64,000 bases of DNA, taken from an uncultured Oscillospiraceae bacterium. GTDB lineage: Bacteria > Bacillota > Clostridia > Oscillospirales > Oscillospiraceae. Made by a program: the position numbers and the translations under genes. This document shows positions 23,832 to 34,400 of the stretch, one piece after another (the first letter of the stretch is position 1; every line of letters begins with the position of its first letter). Below the pieces are notes generated by a model. The model was not told where the DNA came from, searched no databases, and saw only the letters and a program-made list of their open reading frames with translations. The stretch lies in contig CABSMJ010000012.1 of NCBI GenBank assembly GCA_902478785.1, positions 14,637 through 78,636 of the forward strand, given 5' to 3'.

Positions 23832-25203
23832 GCCTATGGAGCAATTCTTGGACACGGCCATGGACCAGGTCCGCTGGAAACGGGCCAAGGCGCCCCTGCG
23901 CAGGGAGCTGCAGACCCACCTGCTGGACCAGCAGGACGCCTGTCTGGAACAGGGCATGGCCCCTGAGGAGGCCCAGGCGGAGGCTGTGCGTCAGATGGGT
24001 GACCCGGTGACCGTAGGACAGGAGCTGGACCGGGTCCACCGTCCCCAGCCCCAGTGGGGACTGCTGGGGCTGACGCTGCTTCTGGCCCTCACCGGCGGCA
24101 TTTTGCGGGTGGGGCTGACTGCTGCCATGCCGGACGCCATCCAGGTGCCCCAGACTCTGCTGGCCCTTCTTTTGGGCTGTGGGTGCCTGCTGGGGGCCTA
24201 TTTCCTGGACTATACCTTCCTGGGCCGCTATGCCCGGGCGGTCTACTGGGGCGCTGTGGTCCTGGGGGGATTGTCCCTGCTCTTCTCCCCCAACTATAAC
24301 AACGCCTCCTATTACACCCGGTACGTAGTGCTGCTCTATCCCGTAGCCTATGCCGTTCTGGTCTACGCCCTCCGGGGCAAGGGCTGGAAGGGACTGGTGC
24401 TGGCCATTCTGGGCGGCGTCCCCCTGGCCGCCGTCGCCATGCTGGCCCCCTATCTCCTGGGGCTGGTGATCCTTCTTCTCACCGGCGCCCTTCTCTTGCT
24501 GTGCGCCGCATATCGGGACTGGTTCGGCGTGGGGAAGCACGCCGGGACCCTGGCCCTGGTGCTCTTTTTACTGCTCTGCGGCGCCTTTTGCCTCTGCTAC
24601 GGATTCTCTCAGGGCTATTTTCAAAAGCGACTGGCTTTGCTGCTTAACCCGGAGGCGGAAGCGCTGGGCAGAGGGTACATGGCCACCGCCATCCAGAGCG
24701 CCCTGGCCGGCGCCCAATGGTTGGGAGAGGGCACCATCGGCGGTTTCTTCGAGGATTCCAGCACCCCCTACTGGATGCTGGTGCCGGAGTCCGGCCGGGA
24801 CGCCCTGCTGACCACGCTGATCCACCGCCTGGGCTGGATGCCCTTCCTGACGCTGATGCTGACGGTGGCGGGAACTTTGCTCTGGATCCTGGTCAAGTGC
24901 CTGCGGCAGAAAAACGAGCTGGGGCGGCTGGTATCCCTGGCAGTGGTGCTGACCCTGGGGCTCCAGGCGGTGTCCAGCCTCCTTTTGACCCTGGGCTATC
25001 CCTTCACCAGCGGCACCTTCCCGCTGCTGGTAGGCAATCTCCACTCCATTTTGGACATGGGCCTTCTGGGCCTTGCCCTGTCTGTGTTCCGGCAGGAGAA
25101 GATGCCCCTTCCCTCCCTCTCCTCTCCCCTGTCCGGTCCGCCCCGGCGGCCTGTGGTCACCTGGCGGGACGGTGAGCTGGTTATCGCCCTGCGCCGGAAC
25201 TGA
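23824..25203 (+). CDS. Membrane protein with permease-prefix domain and SEDS-like (FtsW/RodA) core
   Basis: 459 residues from TTG 23824, six bases after GGAGG and overlapping the padR stop by eight bases; ATG 23836 is the alternative. Residues 1-70 (MEQFLDTAMDQVRWKRA, THLLDQQDACLEQGM) form the soluble prefix domain that often accompanies PadR-controlled membrane proteins. The rest has about ten hydrophobic segments. The last third, with AGAQWLGEGTIGG, TTLIHRLGWMPF and LTLGYPFTSGTFPLL, resembles the SEDS glycosyltransferase fold. Function unknown; it may act in the envelope. Confidence 0.75.
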   Translation: MPEPMEQFLDTAMDQVRWKRAKAPLRRELQTHLLDQQDACLEQGMAPEEAQAEAVRQMGDPVTVGQELDRVHRPQPQWGLLGLTLLLALTGGILRVGLTAAMPDAIQVPQTLLALLLGCGCLLGAYFLDYTFLGRYARAVYWGAVVLGGLSLLFSPNYNNASYYTRYVVLLYPVAYAVLVYALRGKGWKGLVLAILGGVPLAAVAMLAPYLLGLVILLLTGALLLLCAAYRDWFGVGKHAGTLALVLFLLLCGAFCLCYGFSQGYFQKRLALLLNPEAEALGRGYMATAIQSALAGAQWLGEGTIGGFFEDSSTPYWMLVPESGRDALLTTLIHRLGWMPFLTLMLTVAGTLLWILVKCLRQKNELGRLVSLAVVLTLGLQAVSSLLLTLGYPFTSGTFPLLVGNLHSILDMGLLGLALSVFRQEKMPLPSLSSPLSGPPRRPVVTWRDGELVIALRRN

Positions 25204-25216
25204 TTCTCCCCACAAA

Positions 25217-25256
25217 AAAGCCGCGGCACGGAGAATTCCGTGCCGCGGTCTTTTTT
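25217..25256. terminator. Terminator shared by the SEDS-like and DUF6472 genes
   Basis: CCGCGGCACGGA / TCCGTGCCGCGG with A-run left and TTTTTT right. Confidence 0.93.
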
Positions 25257-25264
25257 CAAGGGCT

Positions 25265-25438
25265 TTACTGCCGCCGGGCGGTGGCATAGTCATCGCCCCG
25301 GCGGTAAAAGGGACAGGCGCTGGCCGACGAGGACAAAAAGCGGGCCATCTCGTCCTCATCCAGGTCCATCTGGCAGACGAAGGCCTCCAGCTCCTCATCG
25401 TAGTCATAGTGCACGCACTCTTCACAGGGGTCAGCCAT
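25265..25438 (-). CDS. DUF6472 family small protein
   Basis: 57 residues, MADPCEECVHYDYDEELEAF to the end RRGDDYATARRQ. It matches the DUF6472 type: CEECVHY, then LDEDEMARFL and CPFYRRGD. Four cysteines (5, 8, 22, 42) could bind zinc. It starts two bases after the DUF3343 gene stop, with the same strand, so it is the second gene of that unit. No function is known. Confidence 0.85.
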   Translation of the reverse strand: MADPCEECVHYDYDEELEAFVCQMDLDEDEMARFLSSSASACPFYRRGDDYATARRQ

Positions 25439-25440
25439 GA

Positions 25441-25677
25441 TTACACCAGCTCCTCATAAAATCCTTCCACATCCAGCTGATGCTCCGCCACCAGAGCCTC
25501 CAGCTGGGGTCGGGCATCCGTAGGTGCCATCCAGCACAGTCCGCAGTCCGCCGTAATGCTCCGGGGCACGGGGATCAGCCGGCCAGGAGCTTCCTGGGCC
25601 TTGCAGTATTTCTCCATGGCCATGGCACCGGCGGTGGTGTGGAAGGTCACCAGCAATTTCATGCTCTTCTCCCGCAT
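25441..25677 (-). CDS. DUF3343 (Se/S carrier-like) protein
   Basis: 78 residues, start MREKSMKLLVTFHTT; AGGAGG is eight bases before ATG 25677. The motifs FHTTAGAMAMEKYC and IPVPRSITADCGLCW match DUF3343, described as a putative Se/S carrier-like protein. The conserved Cys of ADCGLCW is present. It lies directly in front of the DUF6472 gene. Possible link to sulfur or selenium transfer is by family only. Confidence 0.88.
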   Translation of the reverse strand: MREKSMKLLVTFHTTAGAMAMEKYCKAQEAPGRLIPVPRSITADCGLCWMAPTDARPQLEALVAEHQLDVEGFYEELV

Positions 25678-25848
25678 GGGTCGTTCCTCCTGTTCCCTCC
25701 GCTTCCTCCCATCCGGGAGCGGCAAAGGGTCACTTCATGGGGCAGATAGTCTTCCGCCCTCCGCTTTAGTGTAACACAGCGCCGGCGCCGGCGCAAGGGC
25801 TCCGCCCCGCCTTTTTCCTGCCCCTTCTCCCAAATTTTCCCGCCCATC

Positions 25849-25877
25849 TTGACAGGAGGGGGCATCCCTCCTAAAAT
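25849..25877 (+). promoter_or_regulatory. Promoter of the lysA-like gene with a dyad in the spacer
   Basis: TTGACA, 17 bases, TAAAAT. The spacer is the inverted repeat GGAGGG / CCCTCC with a five-base centre. Confidence 0.75.
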
Positions 25878-25926
25878 AATAGAATATCGCCCACTGGGCA
25901 ACACAAGAGAAATTCGAGGTCGCAGG

Positions 25927-27186
25927 ATGAAAACACCATTTGTTACGCTGGATCAGCTCAAGGCCATTACGGCCCAATACCCCACCCCCTTCCACATCTA
26001 TGACGAGAAGGGCATCCGTGAAAATGCCCGCCGCCTGAAGGCGGCGTTTGCCTGGAACCCCGGCTATCGGGAATATTTCGCCGTCAAGGCCACCCCCACC
26101 CCGGCCATTTTGAAGCTGCTCAAAGAGGAGGGCTGCGGCGCGGACTGCTCCTCTCTGACGGAGCTGATGATGGCCGACCGGTGCGGCATCCAGGGCGAGG
26201 AGATCATGTTCTCCTCCAACGACACGCCGGAGGATGAGTTCCGCCTGGCCGCCCAGCTGGGCGCCATCATCAATCTGGATGACATCACCCATGTGGAATA
26301 TGTGCACCGCCTGCTGGGCCGGATGCCGGAGAAGATGTGCTGCCGCTACAATCCCGGCGGCGTGTTCACCCTGGGGGACACCCGGGAGGGCTTCCAGGTC
26401 ATGGACACCCCCGGCGACGCCAAGTACGGCATGACCCGGGAGCAGCTCTTTGAGGCCTTCCGGCAGCTCAAGGCCCTGGGCGTCAAGGAGTTCGGCCTCC
26501 ACTCCTTCCTGGCCTCCAACACCCTCTCCAACGACTACTACCCCGCCCTGGCCCGCATCCTCTTCCAGCTGGCCGTGGAGCTGCAGAAGGAGACCGGCTG
26601 CCACATCACCTTTATCAACCTCTCCGGCGGAATCGGCATCCCTTATCAGCCCGATCAAACGGCCAACGACATCGCCGTCATCGGCGAGGGTGTGCGGCAA
26701 GTCTACGAAGAAGTGCTGACTGCCAACGGCATGGGCGACGTGGCCCTCTACACGGAGCTGGGCCGGTTCATGCTGGGGCCCTACGGTCATCTGGTCACCA
26801 CAGTGCTCCACGAAAAGCACACCTACAAGGACTATGTGGGCGTGGACGCCTGCGCCTGCAACCTGATGCGGCCGGCCATGTACGGCGCCTATCACCACAT
26901 CACCGTCATGGGCAAGGAGAGCTTACCCTGTGACCACAAGTACGATGTGGTCGGTTCTCTGTGCGAAAACAACGACAAGTTCGCCGTGGACCGGATGCTG
27001 CCCAAGGTGGATATCGGCGATCTGCTGGTGATCCACGACACCGGCGCCCACGGCTTCTCCATGGGCTACAACTACAACGGCAAACTCCGCTCCGCCGAGC
27101 TGCTGCTGCGCGAGGACGGTTCCGTGCAGCTCATTCGCCGGGCGGAGACCCCGGAGGACTACTTCGCCACGCTCCTTTGGGATTGA
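25927..27186 (+). CDS. lysA: Diaminopimelate decarboxylase-like PLP enzyme
   Basis: 419 residues, fold type III PLP decarboxylase. YFAVKATPTPAIL carries the PLP-lysine, FSSNDTP and LSGGIGIPY (glycine-rich phosphate loop) follow, then ELGRFMLGPYG, and GSLCENNDKFAVDR with the conserved Cys of the DAP decarboxylase active site. It is longer and somewhat diverged from standard LysA; activity on meso-diaminopimelate, the last step to lysine, is the best assignment. MKTPFVTLDQ follows a GAGGTCGCAGG site. The nitrilase gene starts 34 bases downstream, so they are probably cotranscribed. Confidence 0.82.
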   Translation: MKTPFVTLDQLKAITAQYPTPFHIYDEKGIRENARRLKAAFAWNPGYREYFAVKATPTPAILKLLKEEGCGADCSSLTELMMADRCGIQGEEIMFSSNDTPEDEFRLAAQLGAIINLDDITHVEYVHRLLGRMPEKMCCRYNPGGVFTLGDTREGFQVMDTPGDAKYGMTREQLFEAFRQLKALGVKEFGLHSFLASNTLSNDYYPALARILFQLAVELQKETGCHITFINLSGGIGIPYQPDQTANDIAVIGEGVRQVYEEVLTANGMGDVALYTELGRFMLGPYGHLVTTVLHEKHTYKDYVGVDACACNLMRPAMYGAYHHITVMGKESLPCDHKYDVVGSLCENNDKFAVDRMLPKVDIGDLLVIHDTGAHGFSMGYNYNGKLRSAELLLREDGSVQLIRRAETPEDYFATLLWD

Positions 27187-27220
27187 TCTCCTCCAGCACA
27201 AAGTTGGAGGCGGAGAAAGG

Positions 27221-28048
<828 letters not shown>

Positions 28049-28060
28049 AAAAGCACACAA

Positions 28061-28100
28061 AAAAGCACAGAGGGAGAACTCCCTCTGTGCTTTTTCTTTT
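28061..28100. terminator. Terminator between the nitrilase and pbp genes
   Basis: AAAGCACAGAGGGAG / CTCCCTCTGTGCTTT with a two-base loop, T-run on the right and A-run on the left. Confidence 0.93.
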
Positions 28101-28103
28101 CAC

Positions 28104-29474
28104 TCAATAGCCGTTGACCACCGCGTCCAGGACCTTGGAGGCCACAGTGCCTGCCACGGAAGAACCGCCGCCGCCGTTTTCCACCAGCACCACGAAGGCG
28201 TAGGGCGCATCCTCGTTGCGCAGGAAACCGGCGAACCAGGCGTGGGGCGACTGGCCCTCTCCCACCTCGGCGGTGCCGGACTTGGCGCAGATGTCCATAT
28301 TGGGGAAACGGCTGGCGCCATAGGTGGCCACCACGTTGTTGGCCATCATGTCTGCGATCTGCCCGGCGGTACCGGACTCGACGAGGGTGCCGGTCTTGCG
28401 GGTGAAATGGGGCAGGGACGGCAGGCCCAGGGGACCCACGGTCTTTTCAATGAGGTAGGGCACAGCGGCCTTTCCGCCGTTGGCAATGGCCCCCATATAC
28501 ACCATCAGGGCACAGGGGTTCACCTGGTCCTGATACTGGCCCACACCGGCCCAGCCCAGCTGGGAATCGGTGGCATCCTGGAAGCTGAAAGTGCCTTTGG
28601 CGGTGGGCAGACCGTTGACAGAATAGGAGTCCATCAGCCCTGCCTTCTCTGTATAGGTCTCCATTACATCCGCGCCCAGCTCCGCTGCCAGCTGAGAAAA
28701 GACTACGTTGCAGGAGTTGGCCAGAGCGGCGGTAATATCTTGCGTGCCATGGGTGCCGGAACAGGTAATGGTGTCTCCGCCGATCTGCACGGACCCCTCA
28801 CAGTTCCAGGTCCGCTGGTACAGGTCGGGGATCTGCTCCAGCGCCGCCGCCAGGGTCACCGTCTTGAACACGGAGCCCGGGGTAAAGGTAGAGGAGAGGA
28901 AGCGGTTGAGGTAGGCGCCCTTATACCGGTCGTTGGTTTCGATGTCCTCCGGCACGTTCAGCGGGTCATAGGAGGGCGCAGACACCAGGCAGAGGATCTC
29001 CCCTGTCTTGTAGTTATACACCGCCACCGTGCCGCTGTGGCCGCCCAGGGCCTCATAGGCGATGTAGTTATACCGGGCGTCGATGGTCAGATAGAGGTCG
29101 CTGCCCTGGGTAGCCCCATAGGCGCCGTTGATAAAGTTATAGCCGGTGAGCTTGTCGGCAAAGGCATTGAGGGCGCCAGTGCCGATGTTGCCCTGGAGAT
29201 CGCCCACCACATGGAGGGTGGCCTTGCGGACAGTGGCGTTGTCGTAGTAGGTCCGCTCTCCATTTTCATTGACGGTGGTCAGCACATCCCCGTCCCGGTC
29301 CAGGACCGTGCCGCAGGAGAGCTGCCCCGCACTGTTGTAGAGGTGACGGTTGAAGGCGGCGGAGACCCAGCTTCCCCCCTGGAAGAACCACTTGCCCACA
29401 AACAGGCACAGTCCCAGGGCCAAAATCCCCGCCAGAATGCGGCAGACAAAGGCCCGCCGTTCAATCTTCTTCAT
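28104..29474 (-). CDS. Penicillin-binding protein (class B transpeptidase)
   Basis: 456 residues. One N-terminal transmembrane helix (residues 11-31) anchors the protein. The transpeptidase motifs are TPGSVFKTV (SxxK), NSCNV (SxN) and AKSGTAEVG (KSG). It lacks the long N-terminal dimerisation domain of PBP2, resembling PbpA-type proteins. Its start overlaps the end of the FHA-SEDS gene by 14 bases, so the two proteins are made together. SEDS polymerase plus class B PBP is the standard pair that makes and cross-links peptidoglycan. Confidence 0.93.
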   Translation of the reverse strand: MKKIERRAFVCRILAGILALGLCLFVGKWFFQGGSWVSAAFNRHLYNSAGQLSCGTVLDRDGDVLTTVNENGERTYYDNATVRKATLHVVGDLQGNIGTGALNAFADKLTGYNFINGAYGATQGSDLYLTIDARYNYIAYEALGGHSGTVAVYNYKTGEILCLVSAPSYDPLNVPEDIETNDRYKGAYLNRFLSSTFTPGSVFKTVTLAAALEQIPDLYQRTWNCEGSVQIGGDTITCSGTHGTQDITAALANSCNVVFSQLAAELGADVMETYTEKAGLMDSYSVNGLPTAKGTFSFQDATDSQLGWAGVGQYQDQVNPCALMVYMGAIANGGKAAVPYLIEKTVGPLGLPSLPHFTRKTGTLVESGTAGQIADMMANNVVATYGASRFPNMDICAKSGTAEVGEGQSPHAWFAGFLRNEDAPYAFVVLVENGGGGSSVAGTVASKVLDAVVNGY

Positions 29475-31242
29475 AAGCCCCCTCCTTTCTCACCCGCCGC
29501 CGGGCTGGACGATGCCAGGACAGGTCCCGAATGGCAAAGCTGGCGTGTTCCCGGGTGTCCGTGGCCTTCAAAAAGGCCAGCAATCCCCAAGCGGACATCA
29601 TGGCCGATCCGCCGTTGGACACAAAGGGGAACGTGACGCCGGTGAGGGGCAGAATGTCCACCGAGCCGAACACATTCAGGCAGGTCTGGAACACCAGCAG
29701 GGACGAGGCCGCGCAGGCGGCGATGACGTAGAAGCTGGACCGGCCCACCCGGCAGGCCCGGGCGGCAAACACCGCCAGAGTGATAATAGAGGCCACCGCC
29801 GCTACGGCAATCAGCAGCCCCCACTCCTCGCACACCATGCCGAACACCAGGTCCGTGTCCGCAGCCGCCACATTGTGGAGCCAGCCGTTGCCGCTGCCCA
29901 CGCCCACCAGGCCGCCGGAGGCGGCAGCAGACATGGTGCGGGTCTGCTGAAAGCCGGCGTCAGAGGCCTGCTCCCAGGCGTGGCCCCAGACAGCAAAACG
30001 GCTGAGAATATAGGGCTTAAACTTCAGGATGATGGCCGCGCCGAACACCGCACCGCCGCAGATGAGGCTTAGGGTGGCAAAGTCACCGGAGCGCAGATAA
30101 GCGATGACCAGGAAAGTGACAAAGAAGATAGCTGCCGTGCCGAAGTCGCTCATCAGGCCCAGGCAGCCGATGCACACACCGGTGAGCACAATGAACAGCC
30201 CCAGGTTCCGCCGGCGGAACAGCCGCTCCAGCGTGGCGGAGCCGGCGAAGATGTAACAGATCTTGGCGATCTCTGAGGGCTGGAAGGACAGCGGACCCAG
30301 AACGATCCAGTTCTGGGCGCCGTATTTGCCGGTGCCTAAAACCAGGGTGATGCCCAAAAGGCCGATGGCGCCGGCCGCCATGAGCCAGCGAATCTTCTGG
30401 GTCCGGGGCAGGTCCCGGAGAAAGACGCCCAGCACCAAAAACAGCCCCAGGCCCATCAAAATGGCGATGAGCTGCTTGGGCACCGAGGAGGGCGCCGAGG
30501 AAGCGGTCACCGCCAGGGACAAGGTGGAGAGGAAAAAGGCGATGGTCTCCATCTCAAAGCCCACGCAGTTGGAAAGGCGCAGGGCGATGTAATAGAGCCA
30601 CATGGCCACGGTCAGGGCCAGGAAAGCCATGGGCACCGCCGCCGTCACCGCTGCGCCGTCAGCTACGATCAGCTGCAGGCAGGTCAGGACTTGGAACAGG
30701 GTCAGCCACAAAAAGGAGGGCCAGATGGCCGCAGGGCGCTCCGCCCGGCGGCGGGCGGCCTGGTGCTCCTTTTCCGCCACGGTGGTGGGCAGCAGCATCA
30801 GCGGCACGCCGCCCAGGGTGATGGTGTCGCCCTCCTGCAGGTCTGCCTTTCCCTCCACCTTTTCCCCGTTGACCAGCACGCCGCCCTTGGAACCCAGGTC
30901 ATGGACCGTCCAGGTGGCATCCTCATTGCGGATCAGTGCTGCATGCTGCCGGGAAATACTGGGATAATTGAGGACCACATCGGCGTTCTTATTTCGCCCG
31001 ATGATATTCTCCCAATGGGTCAGCGGCGCAGGGGCGCCGTTGGGCATACTCAGCTGGGCCCAGGTCTCCGGCGTATGGGGTACCCGCAGTAGCGAACGGA
31101 TGGCCCGCAGTAAAATCAGGCCCGCCAGCACCGGAAACACGAAGCGGACCACGGTGGTATACCAGTATCCCACCTCCGGATGGGCTGTCAAAAAGGCATC
31201 CAAGCTCTCCAGCCAGGTCTGGAGCGGAAAGGCTGCCGCCAT
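29461..31242 (-). CDS. SEDS (FtsW/RodA-family) protein with N-terminal FHA domain
   Basis: 593 residues. After one N-terminal membrane segment, an FHA domain lies at about residues 80-140 (IIGRNKNADVVL, SISRQHAAL, DLGSKGGVLVNG), with the Arg, Ser, His and Asn phosphothreonine-binding residues. Then follow ten or so hydrophobic segments of a SEDS peptidoglycan polymerase: LSFQPSEIAK, SDFGTAAIFF, DTDLVFGMVCEEWG and TFPFVSNGGSAM. Start MAAAFPLQ follows GAGGAGGTGAG. It is cotranscribed with the overlapping pbp. Confidence 0.9.
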   Translation of the reverse strand: MAAAFPLQTWLESLDAFLTAHPEVGYWYTTVVRFVFPVLAGLILLRAIRSLLRVPHTPETWAQLSMPNGAPAPLTHWENIIGRNKNADVVLNYPSISRQHAALIRNEDATWTVHDLGSKGGVLVNGEKVEGKADLQEGDTITLGGVPLMLLPTTVAEKEHQAARRRAERPAAIWPSFLWLTLFQVLTCLQLIVADGAAVTAAVPMAFLALTVAMWLYYIALRLSNCVGFEMETIAFFLSTLSLAVTASSAPSSVPKQLIAILMGLGLFLVLGVFLRDLPRTQKIRWLMAAGAIGLLGITLVLGTGKYGAQNWIVLGPLSFQPSEIAKICYIFAGSATLERLFRRRNLGLFIVLTGVCIGCLGLMSDFGTAAIFFVTFLVIAYLRSGDFATLSLICGGAVFGAAIILKFKPYILSRFAVWGHAWEQASDAGFQQTRTMSAAASGGLVGVGSGNGWLHNVAAADTDLVFGMVCEEWGLLIAVAAVASIITLAVFAARACRVGRSSFYVIAACAASSLLVFQTCLNVFGSVDILPLTGVTFPFVSNGGSAMMSAWGLLAFLKATDTREHASFAIRDLSWHRPARRRVRKEGAYEED

Positions 31243-31273
31243 GGGTCTCACCTCCTCACAGTTTCTCCTGCCC

Positions 31274-31308
31274 ATGATAGCACAGATTCTCCAAAAGTGC
31301 TATGTCAA
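31274..31308 (-). promoter_or_regulatory. Possible promoter with internal dyad for the FHA-SEDS gene
   Basis: TTGACA and TATCAT on the minus strand, but 23 bases apart. The gap holds the dyad TAGCAC / GTGCTA. Too long for a normal sigma-70 spacer; another sigma box may be used. Confidence 0.3.
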
Positions 31309-31343
31309 AATCGTGAATTTTCCCCATTCCTGTTTGAAGAGGG

Positions 31344-31376
31344 AAAAAACGCGCCCCGGCTTTCGCCGGGGCGCGT
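31344..31376 (-). terminator. Terminator of the adhesin gene
   Basis: ACGCGCCCCGG / CCGGGGCGCGT with a loop and, on the minus strand, six Ts. Confidence 0.93.
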
Positions 31377-31413
31377 TTGATTGGGTTTTGCGGAAGCTCA
31401 CTGCGTCAGCAGC

Positions 31414-34400
31414 TTACTGGTCCTCGTGCTCCTTCTTCTTGCGCTTGCTGTCGAACACATTCAGCGCAACCAGGCCAAGGGCAGCGGTGCCGCTGAGGGC
31501 CAGCCACATGCTCATGTTGTCGCCGGTCTTGGGAGCTTCGCCCTGGGGCACATCCTCATCGGGAATGTCCTCAGGCAGCTCGCCCTCGGGCACGTTCTCA
31601 TCGGGAATGTCCGTGGGCTCCTCGGGTTCCTCGGGCTCCTCAGGCAGCTCACCGCCGGGAGTGGGCTCCTCAGGGATCTCCGTGCCGGGATCCTCGGGAT
31701 CGGTGATGGGAGGATCGGGCGTATCGGGCGGGATGTAGGGCGCGTTGTCCGTCAGCTCGTAGTAGAGCTCCAGGACATAGAGGTGATTCTGATTGAGCAG
31801 CGTCGCCTCGGTCTTGTTGCCCGCGTTATCCGCGTCGTACACATAGGTCAGATTATCGTTGGGGCAGACCTTATAGTCATCGGGATTTACTCTGACGGTC
31901 GTGCTCTCCACCTCGGCGAAGATCTCGCTCTGGTTGTTGTAAACGGCGATCTGATTGCCATTGTAGTCATAGTGGACATAGTGGGTCTTGACCATCCACA
32001 GATACTTGGCAGGCACCTTGAAGGTGTTGGTGATCGTCACATGGAGGTTATAGGAAGTATCCACCTCAAACGTCCGGTACGTGACGGTATAGTCGTTGTC
32101 CGTACCGAAGGAGATGGTGCCGTTTTCCTTCACCGGGCTGCCGTTGGCATCCAGCTCCAGGACCTCGTAGTGATAATACTGGCCGGTGGTCAGGTTGTAC
32201 CGCTCCAGATTCTCATAGCTCTCGAAGGTGCAGCTGCCATCCTCGTCGACGGCGACCGTCTGCTCGCTGCCCTCCACCTTGACGCCGTCGCGGAACAGGG
32301 CCACCGTGATGCTCTCAGGCAGGACGGGCTGATACACACCATCCACGTCCATGTTTGCCCAGACCTTCTCCGGCGTGATGGTCACATCAGAAACCTGCTC
32401 AATGGTGTTCTGGATGGCAAAGGGCTGATCCTTCACAGCCTCGGAGGTGTAGCCCTCCACAGGCTCCTCAGACAGGGTATAGGTGATCTTGGCACCGGCA
32501 TCGGTGTACTCCGGCAGATCGGGCACAGTGATGGTCCAAGTGCTGCCGCTGACAACGGTGGTCAGGGCCTTGCCGTTCAGGGTTGCGGTGATCTCGTTAT
32601 CCGGCATCTCCTGGACTGCCACGCGATATTCGCTGTCATCGGAACCGGTGAGGACCAGGGTGATGTCAGGACGATATCCGTCGCCGGGATCCACCCAGTA
32701 CTTGGTGATGTCGATGTCGATGCTGCCGCTGCGCTTGTTGGTCACATTGGTGCCGGTGGCAGTGGCTCTGTAGCCTGCGGGCACCTGGGCCTCAGAGGCG
32801 GTATAGTCATACTTGGCGGTACCGGCCGCGTTGTAAAGGGGCATATCGGGAACGGTGGTGCTCCAGGTGTTTCCACTGACAGAGGCCTCCACAGGGTCGC
32901 TGGTCACACCGTCCTTGGTCACGGTGGCCATGACCTTGCCTGCTGCCTCGTCATAGGCGAAGGTAACGCTGGCCACGGCGATGCCGTCCTGCAGCAGGTC
33001 AAGGGTCACGCTGGGCCGCTCACTGTCGGGAGTATTGCCGTCGATCCAGGTCTTGGAGACGGGAATATCCGCGTAGGCCTGGTTGATGGTGTTAGTGACC
33101 TGATAGCTGTAGGTACCGTTCTCCAGCATACCGCCGGTCATGGAGGAGCTGTAGCCGGGAACGGAGAGCTCCTTGACCTGATAGATGTACTGCTGGCCCT
33201 TGTCGTTATACTTGGCCAGGTTCTCCGCCTTGCCGCTGGTCTCACCGGAAGCCAGGGCGATGGTCCCGGCATCCTCCCAGGTCAAACCGTCCACAGACCG
33301 CTGGACCGTAAAGGTCACGGCAGGGGCGGCCACGTCGGCGGGCTTCACCCAGGTCTTCTCCACGGAGACGGAAGTGGTGTCGGTGATGGTGTTGGTAAAG
33401 TGGAAATACACATCGCCGTTGGAAACGGGCCCCACCTGCTCACTGGTGGAGATATAGCCGTTGGGGACATTCTCCTGCACCGTGTAGGTGATCTCCTCCA
33501 GCAGGGTGTCGCCGCCCTCTACGGGAGTCTCGGTATAGCGGGGCAGGCCCTCAAAGGTCGCCACGCCGTTGCCGGTGATGGTCTTGGTGTATTCATCGCC
33601 ATCCATGGGCGTGCCGTTCTTCACCAGGGTGAAGGTGGCAGTCAGGTCGGACGGATCGCCGGGCTGCTGCCAGGTCTTGGTCACGGTGACCTTTACCTCA
33701 TCCTCCGCACCGCTCTGGGTGTTGGTGATGGTGATCTGATAGTTGCCCTCACTGTCGGTGGTCCGTTTACTGTAGCTGGCAGTATAGCCCTCCACAGGGG
33801 ACTCGGTCACGGAGTAGTCGATCAGCTTGCCCTGGGCGTCATACTTGGCCAAACCGGCAAAGGTGTGGGAATCGGTAAAGGTCTCAGGGTCGCCGGAGGC
33901 CACGCCATTGGCGTAGAGCTGAACGGTGACTTCAACGGGGTGATCCCCCTGGGATACCCACTCCTTGTACACGGTCAGACTCACTTCACCGGTGCGGGTG
34001 TTGGTGATGTTGTTGCCGGTGACGGTGGATTTGTAGCCGTCCACAGCAGTTTCCTTCACGGTGTACTTGATCTCCCGGACAGCGGTGATATTGCCGTTGT
34101 CTTTGGTGAACTCGTAACGGGGCAGGTTTTCAAACTTATACTCCCAGTTGGTTTCCGCGCTGGCGGTGGTAGTCCGATCCGTCGCCTCGCCATCCTTGTA
34201 CAGGGTCACAGTGATGGGCGCATGGTCCACAGTGTCGCCGCCGTCGTTCCAGGTCTTGACGCCGGAAATGGTGGTGGTCTCTTCAGCCACGGTGTTGTAG
34301 AAGGTGATGGTGTAGCCGTCGCTGGTGGTGGGCTTGGCCTGCTGATAATTGCCTGGGGCCTCCACAGCGCCATATTCATAAGGCTGGCCGTTAGCATCGT

